NCBI RefSeq assembly: GCF_039536765.1
Contig: NZ_BAAAZF010000001.1
Coordinates: 2,687,501 to 2,751,500 of the forward strand
DNA length: 64,000 nucleotides
Source of the DNA: Parerythrobacter jejuensis
Lineage (GTDB): Bacteria; Pseudomonadota; Alphaproteobacteria; Sphingomonadales; Sphingomonadaceae
Reading direction: 5' to 3'
Positions 54,432 to 63,160 of this stretch are shown one piece after another. The notes below the pieces were generated by a model. It was not told the origin of the DNA and made no database searches. It saw only the letters and a program-made list of their open reading frames with translations. How positions within the stretch are numbered: the first letter of the stretch is position 1; each line of letters starts with the position of its first letter. Both the position numbers and the translations under genes were made by a program.

Positions 54432-56282
54432 CTAGGCTCCTGCTCCGCGAATATACCGGTCCACATTCTTGGCCAGCACGTCCATCGGTACATTGCCGCC
54501 CAGGATGACCGCATCATTGAAGGCCTTCATGTCGTAGGCATCGCCCAGCGCGGTCGCGGCTTTCTGGCGCAGGTCGGTGATGCGGCTGTGGCCCAGCTTG
54601 TAGCCGGTGGCTTGGCCCGGCCAGCTGCAATAGCGATCGACTTCGCTGGCGACTTCCTGTTCCTTCGAACCGTTGCGCTCGACGAAGAAATTGACCGCGC
54701 GCTGGCGGCTCCAGCCCTTGGAGTGAAGCCCAGTGTCGACCACCATGCGGCAGGCCCGGAAGGCGAGCGATTGCAGGTAGCCTAGCCGGCCAACCTTGAA
54801 TTCATCATAGGCGCCCAGCTCGTCTGCCAATTGCTCGCCGTAGAGTGCCCAACCTTCCGAAAACGGATTGAAGGCGAGGATCGAGCGGATCAGCGGCAGG
54901 CGGTTGGAGTATTCGCCTTCCCACACATGGCCCGGAATCGCCTCGTGGAAAGTAAGGTCGGCGAGGTCATATTTGCGGTGCAGGTCGGTGGTGCGCAGAT
55001 TGATCAGGAATCGGCCCGGTATCGTGCCGTCCTTGCTGCCGGCACCGCCATAGGCGCCGGGCGCGCCAGCCTCCTCGGCAATGGGAATGCGGACCACTTC
55101 GAGATTGGGATCGACCAGCGTGTTGAACGCGCGCGGCATCTGGCCCTTGATCCAGCTGATGCGGTCTTCGATGAAGGCGAAGATTTCGGCGCGCCCTTCG
55201 TCGCCCTCTGCAAATTTGTAGCGCGGATCGGCACTGAGGCCCTGCATCCGTTCGCCCACAGAACCGCTGGTATAGCCGATCTCGCGCAGGATCGGGTCCA
55301 TCTGGGCGTGCAACGCGTCGAGTTCTTCCAGACCCTGACGGTGGATCTCGTCCGGCGTCAGGGTGGTGGTCGTGCTGGATCGCAACGCCCATTGGTACCA
55401 TTCCTCGCCATAAGGTCGCTCGCGCATGCCCGGTGCGCCGGTCGCCTCTGCGCGCTGTGACTTGAGTTCATCGAGCTGGCGTTGCAGCGCAGCGACAACC
55501 GGCCCGCCTTCCACTTCCAATGTTCCCTCGATCGGCGGACGCTTTAGGCCGGCTGCCCCGGACCTTTCGCTCAGTGCGGAGGAGAACAACTCGCCCTTCT
55601 GGGCGCTAGCGATGGTCAGTTCCAGTTGCGGTATGGCCTTGTCGATCAGGAAATCGGGCGGGATTACGCCCAACGCACGGGCCTCTTGCATGCGCGCCAA
55701 TTCGCCATCGAGAACCGACGGGAATTGTTCGATCCGGGCTAGGAAAGCGTCAGCATCGTCTTCCGAGCGAATCGGATGATCGAGCTGCATGAAACGCGGC
55801 ACGCCGAGATAGGACCCGACATTCTGGATGACGACATAGGGCGCGGTGCGCCAGCTGCCGACAGGTGTATCACCATAGGGAAGGGCAAACCCGTCCAGCG
55901 CAAGCTGGTAACCGCTTTCGAGAACTTCGAAACTGGTGCGCTGTTCGTCATTCAGCAAGTTGCGGGGATAGGATTTGGTCATTTCCAGATCGCGCCGCAG
56001 GGTCGCTGCAAAGGCATCCTGCCCGGAGGGCGACTGGTCTTCCAACGTGCTGCGCAGATTGGCGTATTGCCCGGTGTCGACGCCGAGGCTGGTCGCTCTT
56101 TCCGGCTCATGGCCCAACAGATTGTATCCGACCTGCTCCAGCCATTCGTCAGGCGTTACCGAGACCGGAGCAATGTCCGGATCGCCGGAATAGGTCGAGC
56201 ACCCAGTAAGGGCGAGCGCGGTGGTCGCGCCAAGCCCGGCGAGGGTCTGGCGACGGGTGACATTGAAGCGTGTTTCAGTCAT
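54432..56282 (-). CDS. DUF885 domain protein (predicted metallopeptidase-like lipoprotein)
   Basis: 616 aa. A signal with an RRQTL Tat-like motif and lipobox LTGC (Cys28) begins the protein. The DUF885 domain follows, with the HEAIPGHVWE zinc-site-like motif and the adjacent NPFSEGWALYGEQLADELG block, so it is likely a periplasmic metal-dependent hydrolase; no substrate is established. ATG 56282 is the signal-peptide start. Confidence 0.88.
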   Translation of the reverse strand: MTETRFNVTRRQTLAGLGATTALALTGCSTYSGDPDIAPVSVTPDEWLEQVGYNLLGHEPERATSLGVDTGQYANLRSTLEDQSPSGQDAFAATLRRDLEMTKSYPRNLLNDEQRTSFEVLESGYQLALDGFALPYGDTPVGSWRTAPYVVIQNVGSYLGVPRFMQLDHPIRSEDDADAFLARIEQFPSVLDGELARMQEARALGVIPPDFLIDKAIPQLELTIASAQKGELFSSALSERSGAAGLKRPPIEGTLEVEGGPVVAALQRQLDELKSQRAEATGAPGMRERPYGEEWYQWALRSSTTTTLTPDEIHRQGLEELDALHAQMDPILREIGYTSGSVGERMQGLSADPRYKFAEGDEGRAEIFAFIEDRISWIKGQMPRAFNTLVDPNLEVVRIPIAEEAGAPGAYGGAGSKDGTIPGRFLINLRTTDLHRKYDLADLTFHEAIPGHVWEGEYSNRLPLIRSILAFNPFSEGWALYGEQLADELGAYDEFKVGRLGYLQSLAFRACRMVVDTGLHSKGWSRQRAVNFFVERNGSKEQEVASEVDRYCSWPGQATGYKLGHSRITDLRQKAATALGDAYDMKAFNDAVILGGNVPMDVLAKNVDRYIRGAGA

Positions 56283-56345
56283 GGCGCGCAGGTGTGGCGC
56301 GCAGGAGTGGGCAAGTCAAATTGCCGCTGCTAGAGCGGCACCACG

Positions 56346-56552
56346 ATGCTCGATATTGTCCTGTCTTTCATGATGTTCGCAGCCTTTGCCCTGCTCGCCG
56401 GGGCCTTTGTCCTGTGGCGGCGCGGTGTGCGCAAACAGGCAGCCTTGATGGTGGTGCTGGCCATCATCGCGATTGGCAATGTGCTGATCTGGACGATCCC
56501 CGACGCCGGGGGTGAGGCGCCGGTGGACCGTCTCGAGAACGCTACCGAATAG
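56346..56552 (+). CDS. small two-span membrane protein
   Basis: 68 aa with two hydrophobic helices (residues ~4–24 and ~32–52), separated by WRRGVRK, and an acidic tail. No family recognised. It lies between the DUF885 and tonB genes, in the opposite direction to both, and its stop is 5 nt from the tonB stop. Could be a small regulatory or assembly protein. Confidence 0.6.
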   Translation: MLDIVLSFMMFAAFALLAGAFVLWRRGVRKQAALMVVLAIIAIGNVLIWTIPDAGGEAPVDRLENATE

Positions 56553-56557
56553 CGTCC

Positions 56558-57244
56558 CTACTCGGGGATTTGCCAGCGGACAGCGCTGGAAAAGGTGCCC
56601 GGCACTTTCTCGCCCTTGTCATTCAGAGCCGCCTCGAAACGGGCGCGGCGACGGACAAGTTTGCAGGTGGCTGCATCCAGCGCAGGATGGCCGGTGGAGT
56701 CCACCACAGTGCACTCTTGTACGCGGCCATTGGCCCCGATGCTCAGCCGGAACCCTGCGGTGCCGGCCCATTCGCGGTTGATCCAGCTGCTGCGATAATC
56801 GCTGTCGGTAATCCAGCGGCCTGGATCATTGCGCGGTTTGGGCGCGACCGGATCGAACACCGCAGCGGGGGCCGGACCTGTGCCAAGTCCGGGAGACGGC
56901 GACGGGATGGGGCCCGCATTAGGCATCGGCAGTGGCATCGGGTCCGGCATGACATCGGTGGTGTCGACAACCGGCGGTTGCGGATCGAGCTGGAAGGGCG
57001 GTGCGGGGGTGAATACTTTGGGCGCAGTGGAAGCCTGCGGATCGTTCACCGGTTTTGGCTCTGGAGGTTTGGGAGGCGGGGGCTTTTTGAAATTGTGGCC
57101 GATGATGCGCTCTTCGACGATTTTCTCGTACACACCGCCTGCCAGACCGGTGACAAGCGCGAGTCCCAAAACCGCATGGATAGCGGCAACGCCAATCACG
57201 GCTGGCGCGCGCGCAGATGTGTTATTGCTGTCTGTGAAAGCCAT
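56558..57244 (-). CDS. tonB: TonB family energy transducer
   Basis: 228 aa. The N-terminal anchor (residues ~14–37) is followed by a Pro-rich spacer (KKPPPPKPPEPKP and more, ~52–140) that spans the periplasm, and a C-terminal TonB domain (~155–228) with NREWAGTAGFRLSIGANGRV…CTVVDSTGHPALDAATCKLVRRRARF. It passes proton-motive energy from ExbBD to TonB-dependent receptors. AGGAGAGG lies just before ATG 57244. No exbB or exbD in this window. A Zur-like box lies over the putative promoter. Confidence 0.9.
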   Translation of the reverse strand: MAFTDSNNTSARAPAVIGVAAIHAVLGLALVTGLAGGVYEKIVEERIIGHNFKKPPPPKPPEPKPVNDPQASTAPKVFTPAPPFQLDPQPPVVDTTDVMPDPMPLPMPNAGPIPSPSPGLGTGPAPAAVFDPVAPKPRNDPGRWITDSDYRSSWINREWAGTAGFRLSIGANGRVQECTVVDSTGHPALDAATCKLVRRRARFEAALNDKGEKVPGTFSSAVRWQIPE

Positions 57245-57305
57245 GTTCCTCTCCTTCTTCACGCGCGGCCTGAAGGAATAGATCAGGCCACGCGACCCAA
57301 GTAGA

Positions 57306-57322
57306 ATGTTACAACATAACAT
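57306..57322. promoter_or_regulatory. Zur-like operator over the tonB promoter
   Basis: ATGTTACAACATAACAT is a 17-bp imperfect palindrome with ATGTTA/TAACAT arms, matching the proteobacterial Zur box layout (ATGTTATAnTATAACAT) in all but two positions. It overlaps a possible –10 (TAACAT on the minus strand), with a possible –35 TTGCCT at 57328–57333 and a 16-nt spacer. It lies 61 nt upstream of the tonB ATG. Assignment to Zur is by resemblance only. Confidence 0.55.
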
Positions 57323-57428
57323 ATGGGAGGCAAGGAGTATCGCGTGGCGAAATGGAACTCATCGCCAGTATAGGTCAGAAGGCGAGAGGCAAGCCTCTGA
57401 TAGAACGGGATAATTAAGGTCGTCTGGC

Positions 57429-57449
57429 GCTCGCCAGCACTTGGCGAGC
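57429..57449 (-). terminator. possible terminator hairpin after the hydrolase gene
   Basis: GCTCGCCA (57429–57436) pairs with TGGCGAGC (57442–57449) around a 5-nt loop, 7 nt beyond the hydrolase stop. No long T-run follows on the minus strand, so termination may be weak or Rho-assisted. Confidence 0.45.
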
Positions 57450-57456
57450 CTGCCTC

Positions 57457-58113
57457 TCAGGTAATCGGACAGGCAGGATCGAGACGGAAATCGAGGTAAT
57501 TGTCGACCGAGGCCATCAACTCCTTCTGCTCGTTCTCGAAGAAGTGGTTGGCGCGCGGGATTTCCTCGTGGTGCACGGTGATGTGCTTTTGTGTGCGCAA
57601 TTTTTCGACCAGTTTGCCGACCGAACTTGGCTGCACAACCGTATCCTGCGCCCCGTGGATGAAGATGCCGCTGGCAGGGCAGGGGGCGAGAAACGAGAAA
57701 TCATACATGCTGGCCGGTGCACCGATGGAGAGCCAGCCGCGAATCTCGGGGCGACGCATCAGCAATTGCATGCCGATCAAAGCTCCGAAGCTAACGCCTG
57801 CCACCCAGGTCACCTGCGCTTCTTCATGGATCGACTGGACCCAATCGAGCGCAGCGGCAGCATCGGACAATTCTCCGATGCCATTGTCGAAGCTGCCCTG
57901 GCTGCGACCTACGCCGCGGAAATTGAACCGCAAGGTGGCGAAGCCGCGATCCACGAAAGTCTTGTAGAGCTTCTGCGTGATCTGTTCATTCATCGTGCCG
58001 CCGCCCTGTGGATGCGGGTGCAGGACCATGGCCACTGGCGCGCGAGGACGCGGTGGCGGAGAGAAACGACCTTCGAGGCGGCCTTCGGGGCCGGGAAAAA
58101 TCACGGTGGGCAT
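57457..58113 (-). CDS. alpha/beta hydrolase
   Basis: 218 aa, minimal fold without a lid. LHPHPQGGGTMNEQ forms the oxyanion side, NFRGVGRSQG follows, nucleophile Ser108 lies in GVSFGAL, and the acid and His sit in HGAQD and RANHFF. Similar proteins are often annotated as dienelactone hydrolase-like or acyl-CoA:6-APA acyltransferase-like; activity undetermined. No signal peptide. Confidence 0.87.
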   Translation of the reverse strand: MPTVIFPGPEGRLEGRFSPPPRPRAPVAMVLHPHPQGGGTMNEQITQKLYKTFVDRGFATLRFNFRGVGRSQGSFDNGIGELSDAAAALDWVQSIHEEAQVTWVAGVSFGALIGMQLLMRRPEIRGWLSIGAPASMYDFSFLAPCPASGIFIHGAQDTVVQPSSVGKLVEKLRTQKHITVHHEEIPRANHFFENEQKELMASVDNYLDFRLDPACPIT

Positions 58114-58223
58114 GGATGAATACCTGAACTGTTCGCATGGGCGCGGGTGACGCGCTGTTATTGCGCGCTATATAGGCACGATTGAGAAAATCGCAATTGC
58201 GCTAACCATCGGCAGAAACCTCC

Positions 58224-59285
58224 ATTCCCGACCGCATCTATCTCGACCATGCCGCCACCACGCCGCTGCGCCCCGAAGCGAGAGCAGCGATGGAGGAAGG
58301 ATTTGCAATCTGGGCCAATCCCAGCAGTCCGCATGCCGAGGGGCGCAAGGCCAAGAATGCACTGGAAGATGCGCGCGACCGGGTGAAGAAGTCTCTGGGC
58401 TGGGACGGGGAAGTGATCTTCACCAGCGGAGCGAGCGAGGCAGCAGCACTCGCCATCGCTCATGCCAAGGTCGATCGCAGGGCAGTGAGCGCGGTTGAGC
58501 ATGACGCTGTGTTCCTGGATGGCGAGGGCAGCTTCGATTCGGTGATGCCGGTCGGCGAAAATGGCCGGGTTAGCCGCGGCGAGATTTACGAAGCGCTGGC
58601 CGTTACCGGCACTTCGCCGAATGATGGCAGGCCGACGACATTGCTGTGTCAACAGCATGTCAATTCGGAGACGGGCGCGTGTTTCAACGTCAGCGGAATG
58701 CACCGTGTCCTGGGCAATTTCCACGGCTGTCTGATGCTGTCCGATTGCTCCCAGAGTGCGGGCAAGCTGGAGCTGCCCAGCACCGACATGGCCATCGTTT
58801 CAGCCCACAAGTTGGGTGGCCCGATCGGCATCGGCGCGTTGTTGGTGCGCGATTATGCGCTGCTGAACCCGACCGGCGGGCATGAGCGCGGCTATCGGCG
58901 CGGGACCGAGAATCTGCCCGGAGCGATGGGTTTCGCAGCGGCTCTGGACGCGGGGGGGTGGTTGACCACGGCGGAACAACGCGAGGCGTTCTTTGCCAGC
59001 CTTGGTGATGCACGACTCAGCTTTGCCGGGCAGGTGGACTATATTGGCGCGGTGGCGCACCCGACGATCAGCGCGCAAGCCCTGCTTATCAAGCTCGACG
59101 CGATGGGTATTGCGGTTTCGGCAGGCAGTGCGTGTTCGTCCGGGACGCTCAAGAAAAGCCGGGTTCTCGATGCGTTCGGAATCGATGACAAGACGGCGAA
59201 GCGCACCATTCGGGTCAGTATTGGATGGAACACGACGCAGCAGGATCTGGAACGCTTTTCTGAAGCGTGGGTAGGTCTGACGTGA
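58224..59285 (+). CDS. cysteine desulfurase-like PLP protein (apparent ATT start)
   Basis: 353 aa NifS/IscS-like. RIYLDHAATTPLRPEA starts the conserved fold, PLP Lys196 is in SAHKLGGPIGIGAL, and the persulfide Cys304 is in SAGSACSSG. It would take sulfur from cysteine. In frame, a TAA at 58203 is followed by no ATG/GTG/TTG before 58290, which would cut off the conserved YLDHAATTP strand; ATT at 58224 is the best available start. A frameshift or sequencing error upstream is the alternative. Stop overlaps the second desulfurase as GTGA. Confidence 0.85.
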   Translation: MPDRIYLDHAATTPLRPEARAAMEEGFAIWANPSSPHAEGRKAKNALEDARDRVKKSLGWDGEVIFTSGASEAAALAIAHAKVDRRAVSAVEHDAVFLDGEGSFDSVMPVGENGRVSRGEIYEALAVTGTSPNDGRPTTLLCQQHVNSETGACFNVSGMHRVLGNFHGCLMLSDCSQSAGKLELPSTDMAIVSAHKLGGPIGIGALLVRDYALLNPTGGHERGYRRGTENLPGAMGFAAALDAGGWLTTAEQREAFFASLGDARLSFAGQVDYIGAVAHPTISAQALLIKLDAMGIAVSAGSACSSGTLKKSRVLDAFGIDDKTAKRTIRVSIGWNTTQQDLERFSEAWVGLT

Positions 59286-60355
59286 TCTATCTCGATTATC
59301 AGGCCACGACCCCGCTGGCGCCGGAGGCGCGCGATGCGATGATGCGCTGGCTCGACGGGCCGGACGGCACCGGGTTTGGCAATCCGCATTCGCCGCATCG
59401 CATGGGGCGGCAAGCGGCCGCCGCAATCGAACTTGCGCGCGACCGGGTGGCGGCCCTGTTCCCGGCGGGCGGCAAGGTGATCTTCACCAGCGGGGCAACC
59501 GAAGCGCTCAATCTCGCCATTCGCGGTAGCGGCTCGGGTGGCAGTGTCGCGGTGTCCGCGATCGAGCATTCCGCGGTCGGTGATACGGCAAAGGACGCAG
59601 GCACAGCCCATGTGTTGGAGGTCGGCAAGGATGGCCTGTGCAATCCGGCGCAGGATTTGCCCGCCGATACGCGGCTGGTTGGTGTGATGCAGGTCAATAA
59701 CGAGATTGGCGTGATTCAGCCCACCCTCGAATGGCATCGCAAGGCCAAGGCTGCGAATGCACTGTTCCTGTGCGATGCCGTGCAGGCCTATGGCAAGGCC
59801 GAAGTCACCGGCGCGGATATGATCGCGATCAGCGCGCACAAGTTTCACGGGCCCAAAGGCGTAGGCGCGCTGTGGGTGCGTGACGGGATTGAGCTGCACG
59901 AAGTGCAGACCGGTGGCGGTCAGGAGCATGGCCTTCGTTCGGGCACGCTCAGCCCCGCCTTGATTGCAGGCATGGGCGCGGCAGCCGACTTGGCCCGCGA
60001 GCAAATGGCGCAGGATGCCGACCATGTAGCGCAGTTGTGGCACTACGCCCGCGATCTGTTTCACGGCTGGACGCTCAACGGCAGCGCCGATGCCCGCTAT
60101 CACGGCAATCTCAACATCCGTAAGGATGGCCTCGATGTTGCCCGGTTGATGAGCGATTGCCGTGACATCATGTTTTCCGCTGGCTCTGCCTGCGCCAGTG
60201 GCTCAGGTCGGCCCAGCCATGTTCTGCGTGCGCTCGGACTATCCGATGCGGAGGCAAAGAGCTCTATCCGGTTGGGTTTTGGCCGCTACACAACACTGGA
60301 ACAGATCGAACAGGCCGCTCGCCAGATCAATGCGGCCGCGGAGGCGCAAGCGTGA
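59282..60355 (+). CDS. cysteine desulfurase
   Basis: 357 aa paralogue of the previous gene, begun with GTG in its stop (GTGA). IYLDYQATTPLAPEA, VNNEIGVIQP, PLP Lys187 in SAHKFHGPKGVGAL, and persulfide Cys304 in SAGSACASGSG are all present, so both proteins keep the catalytic residues. The two could act as a heterodimer or as separate donors. GTGA couples it to the ferredoxin gene. No iscU, sufU or suf genes are beside it. Confidence 0.92.
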   Translation: MIYLDYQATTPLAPEARDAMMRWLDGPDGTGFGNPHSPHRMGRQAAAAIELARDRVAALFPAGGKVIFTSGATEALNLAIRGSGSGGSVAVSAIEHSAVGDTAKDAGTAHVLEVGKDGLCNPAQDLPADTRLVGVMQVNNEIGVIQPTLEWHRKAKAANALFLCDAVQAYGKAEVTGADMIAISAHKFHGPKGVGALWVRDGIELHEVQTGGGQEHGLRSGTLSPALIAGMGAAADLAREQMAQDADHVAQLWHYARDLFHGWTLNGSADARYHGNLNIRKDGLDVARLMSDCRDIMFSAGSACASGSGRPSHVLRALGLSDAEAKSSIRLGFGRYTTLEQIEQAARQINAAAEAQA

Positions 60356-60681
60356 AAGTGATGTTCGAAACCACACGGGGCGAAACCACCGTGGTCGAGG
60401 CGAAAGAGGGCGACAATCTGCTGTCGCTGGCGCAGGCAGCCGGATTGCCGCTGGAGGGTACCTGTGAAGGCCAGATGGCCTGTTCCACGTGCCACGTGAT
60501 CGTGGCGAAGGAATGGTTCGCGCAATTGCCCGAGGCAAGCGAGGACGAGGACGACATGCTCGACCTCGCCTACGGTGTCACCGCCACCAGCCGTTTGTCA
60601 TGCCAGATCGACCTGACGGCGGAGATGGACGGTCTGCACGTGAATATCCCCGCCGACAGTCACGATATGCGCGGCGCCTGA
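60352..60681 (+). CDS. fdx: 2Fe-2S ferredoxin (adrenodoxin/Fdx type)
   Basis: 109 aa. Cluster ligands Cys38, Cys44, Cys47 and Cys84 fit the C-x5-C-x2-C…C pattern of Isc-type and P450-type ferredoxins; the acidic EDEDDM helix is the partner docking site. GTG 60352 overlaps the desulfurase stop. With the two desulfurases it suggests electron supply to Fe-S cluster assembly or sulfur transfer. Confidence 0.92.
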   Translation: MKVMFETTRGETTVVEAKEGDNLLSLAQAAGLPLEGTCEGQMACSTCHVIVAKEWFAQLPEASEDEDDMLDLAYGVTATSRLSCQIDLTAEMDGLHVNIPADSHDMRGA

Positions 60682-60742
60682 GGGCGCGCGCAGGCGACGC
60701 GTTTGGCATTGCATCTGGGCCTGCGTCGCTTAAGGGGCGGGA

Positions 60743-61510
60743 ATGCGCGACAAGCTCCAGCACTTCATCGAAACCAAGCGGTTCGAAGCCTTCATCACTG
60801 CCGTAATCGTGGTCAATGCGATCGTGCTCGGCCTCGAAACCGTGCCGTCCGTCATGGCGGATTATAGCTGGTTGCTCGGCCTGCTCGATACCATCGCGAT
60901 TTCCATTTTCGTGATCGAAATCGGGCTCAAACTGCTGGTCTATCGCCTCGGCTTCTTTCGCAATGGCTGGAATGTCTTCGACCTGCTGATTGTCGGCGCG
61001 GCGCTGGTCCCCGCTAGCGAGCAATTCTCCGTCCTGCGTGCGTTGCGGATTTTGCGGGCATTGCGCCTCGTTTCGGTGGTGCCGAGCATGCGCAAGGTGA
61101 TCGTCGGCCTGTTCAGCGCCATTCCCAGCATCGGCACTGTGATCATCATGCTTCTGCTGCTGTTCTATATCAGCGCCGTGATGGCGACGAAGCTGTTCGG
61201 TGCCGCCTTCCCGGAATGGTTCGGCTCGCTGGGCGCATCGTTTTATTCGCTGTTCCAGATCATGACGCTGGAAAGCTGGTCGATGGGGATCGTCAGGCCG
61301 GTGATGGAGGAATTCCCATACGCCTGGGCGTTCTTCGTGCCGTTCATTCTGCTCACCAGCTTTATCGTACTCAACCTCTTCATCGGTGTCATTGTGAACG
61401 CAATGGCCGAAGCGACCGACGAAGAGGCGCATGGTGAGCGCGAGGAAATACTGATGCAGCTGCGAGCATTGCGCGAAGAGGTCAGCGCCCTGCGCCGGCC
61501 GGGTGACTGA
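60743..61510 (+). CDS. bacterial voltage-gated sodium channel (NaChBac/NavMs type)
   Basis: 255 aa, six spans. The S4 voltage sensor (98–117) carries arginines at three-residue spacing (R99, R102, R105, R108), the selectivity filter is TLESWSM (175–181), and S6 (~195–220) has FIVLNLFIGVIVNAM. A C-terminal helical tail (EEILMQLRALREEVSALR) is the expected tetramer coiled coil. The TLESWS filter is Na+ selective in characterised homologues. Expressed alone or with the ferredoxin 61 nt upstream. Confidence 0.93.
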   Translation: MRDKLQHFIETKRFEAFITAVIVVNAIVLGLETVPSVMADYSWLLGLLDTIAISIFVIEIGLKLLVYRLGFFRNGWNVFDLLIVGAALVPASEQFSVLRALRILRALRLVSVVPSMRKVIVGLFSAIPSIGTVIIMLLLLFYISAVMATKLFGAAFPEWFGSLGASFYSLFQIMTLESWSMGIVRPVMEEFPYAWAFFVPFILLTSFIVLNLFIGVIVNAMAEATDEEAHGEREEILMQLRALREEVSALRRPGD

Positions 61511-61516
61511 CGCGCG

Positions 61517-62470
61517 CTAGCTTTCCTCAGCAGCCGGCTTGGCTTCGGCTCCAGCAGCTTGCCCGCTCTTGCGGCCGAACAGTGTCATGCCGCTCCGCCG
61601 CCACAGCCAGCGCAGGCCGAGCAGGGCCAGGATCACGGGTATGCCGCCTGCGACCAGATAGATCAGGAAGCCGATTGTCGCGCCCATGATCGATCCCATG
61701 GACTGGAACGCCTCGACGATCGGGCGGGAAAAGCTGCCGCCGGTGCGAGCGCTGGAATTGTAATCGATACTGACCCGGCTGAAGGCGACCCGGCCCCGCA
61801 TTTCGGTGAGCCAGCTGCGAGCCTGGTCGATCTCTTCATTCACTTGCGCGACACCGCGCTCTGCTTCGACCAGCTCCGCCACTGTGCCACGGCGTGAACG
61901 GAGAACTTCCATCAACCTGTCGCGCAGCAGGCTGCGGGCGCGCAACCGGGCTTCGGTATCGACGATCCTTTTCGAAAGGTCCTCGCCGGAAATGGCGACA
62001 TTGACCTGCTCGCCATCCACGCTCTCTGCCGCCGCAGAGAGTTCCTTGCCGAAATCACGCGCAACCCCGGCGGCCACGGCCAGCTCCAGCTTGCCATAGG
62101 CATAGCTTCCTTCGGAGCCTGATTGCTGGAGCGAGATGACCCGGCAGGTCTGCGGCCCCTTCTTTTCGCACAGATCGACATGCCGTTGGGCCAGGGTGGA
62201 GATCTGGTCCGGTGCTACGCGGTAGCCATAATCGTACACATAGGCGATTTGTGGGGCACTGACCGGGATCGATGATGAGGGAACGCTTGAGGTGGTAGCC
62301 TCTCCAGACTCCTCTGCGATATCGACTGCAACGGCACGCTCGACAGCGGGTGCCTCGGCCATGGCGGAATCCGCTTCGATGGCCTCGTAGCTGGTCTGTT
62401 CCGCGCCCTGGCTACACGCCGCCACAAGGCTGACGGACGCCAGCAGAGCTATCATTTTCTTGCGCATCAT
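61517..62470 (-). CDS. DUF4349 domain lipoprotein
   Basis: 317 aa. Lipobox VAAC (Cys19) ends the signal. The DUF4349 domain (~75–250) has DYGYRVAPDQISTLAQRHVDLCEK, and a long heptad-like RGVAQVNEEIDQARSWL coiled coil. A membrane span (~265–290, ATIGFLIYLVAGGIPVILALLGLRWLW) sits near the C-terminus, so it is anchored at both ends. Periplasmic role unknown. Stop is 6 nt from the sodium channel stop (convergent). Confidence 0.85.
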   Translation of the reverse strand: MMRKKMIALLASVSLVAACSQGAEQTSYEAIEADSAMAEAPAVERAVAVDIAEESGEATTSSVPSSSIPVSAPQIAYVYDYGYRVAPDQISTLAQRHVDLCEKKGPQTCRVISLQQSGSEGSYAYGKLELAVAAGVARDFGKELSAAAESVDGEQVNVAISGEDLSKRIVDTEARLRARSLLRDRLMEVLRSRRGTVAELVEAERGVAQVNEEIDQARSWLTEMRGRVAFSRVSIDYNSSARTGGSFSRPIVEAFQSMGSIMGATIGFLIYLVAGGIPVILALLGLRWLWRRSGMTLFGRKSGQAAGAEAKPAAEES

Positions 62471-62553
62471 TGCCTCTCTCCTCGCTAAATTCGCTGTCTC
62501 GCCTTATTTTCGCCATAATTGCGCCACTTTCGGGAAATGGCAAGCCTGCAACA

Positions 62554-62592
62554 GCAAAAGGCCCCGCTGCAGACAGCAGCGGAGCCCTTTTT
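62554..62592 (-). terminator. bidirectional terminator after the DJ-1/PfpI gene
   Basis: A stem including CGCTGC (62565–62570 region) with GCAGCG, flanked by AAAAGG and CCTTTTT, lies 23–60 nt beyond the stop of the gene at 62615–63160. One mismatch interrupts the stem. T-runs exist on both strands. Confidence 0.7.
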
Positions 62593-62614
62593 CGTTCGAC
62601 AATTTTGGGGGGTA

Positions 62615-63160
62615 TCAGGCGTGTTCTTCGACGCGCTCCTTGACCCTTTTTATGAGCGCATCCGAAAAAGCGGGAATATCGTCCGGATTTCGGCTGGTAA
62701 TCAGATTTCCCGACTGCGCCACCTCGACATCCACGACGTTCGCACCTGCATTCTTCAGGTCGGTGCGAATGGAGGGCCAGGCGGTGACGGTTTCGTTCTT
62801 CACGATGTCCGCTTCGGCGAGTAGCCATGGTGCATGGCAAATGGCCGCGATCGGCTTCCCGGCCATATTGAAGTCCTTCACCAGAGCGATCGCGCGATCG
62901 TTCATCCGCAACACGTCCGGATTGATCTGCCCGCCCGGCAACAGCAGGGCATCATATCCGGCACAGCTCCCGACTTCATCCAGGGTCTTGTCGACAGTCA
63001 CGCTGTCGCCCCAATTGCCATCCTTCCATCCCTTGATCTTGCCCTCTTCCAGACTGACCACGGTGGTTTCAATTCCGGCATCTTCCAGATTGGCCTTTGG
63101 GTCCATCAGTTCCGACTGTTCAAACCCGTCGGTGGCGAGGATCAGTACGCGCTGCGTCAT
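62615..63160 (-). CDS. DJ-1/PfpI family protein (glyoxalase or protease-like)
   Basis: 181 aa. Nucleophile Cys108 in AAICHAPWLL and Glu18 in GFEQSEL are the PfpI/YhbO catalytic residues. Family members act as glyoxalase III or deglycase-like stress proteins; the exact activity is debated. AAGGAG lies 7 nt before ATG 63160. Monocistronic with its own terminator. Confidence 0.9.
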   Translation of the reverse strand: MTQRVLILATDGFEQSELMDPKANLEDAGIETTVVSLEEGKIKGWKDGNWGDSVTVDKTLDEVGSCAGYDALLLPGGQINPDVLRMNDRAIALVKDFNMAGKPIAAICHAPWLLAEADIVKNETVTAWPSIRTDLKNAGANVVDVEVAQSGNLITSRNPDDIPAFSDALIKRVKERVEEHA

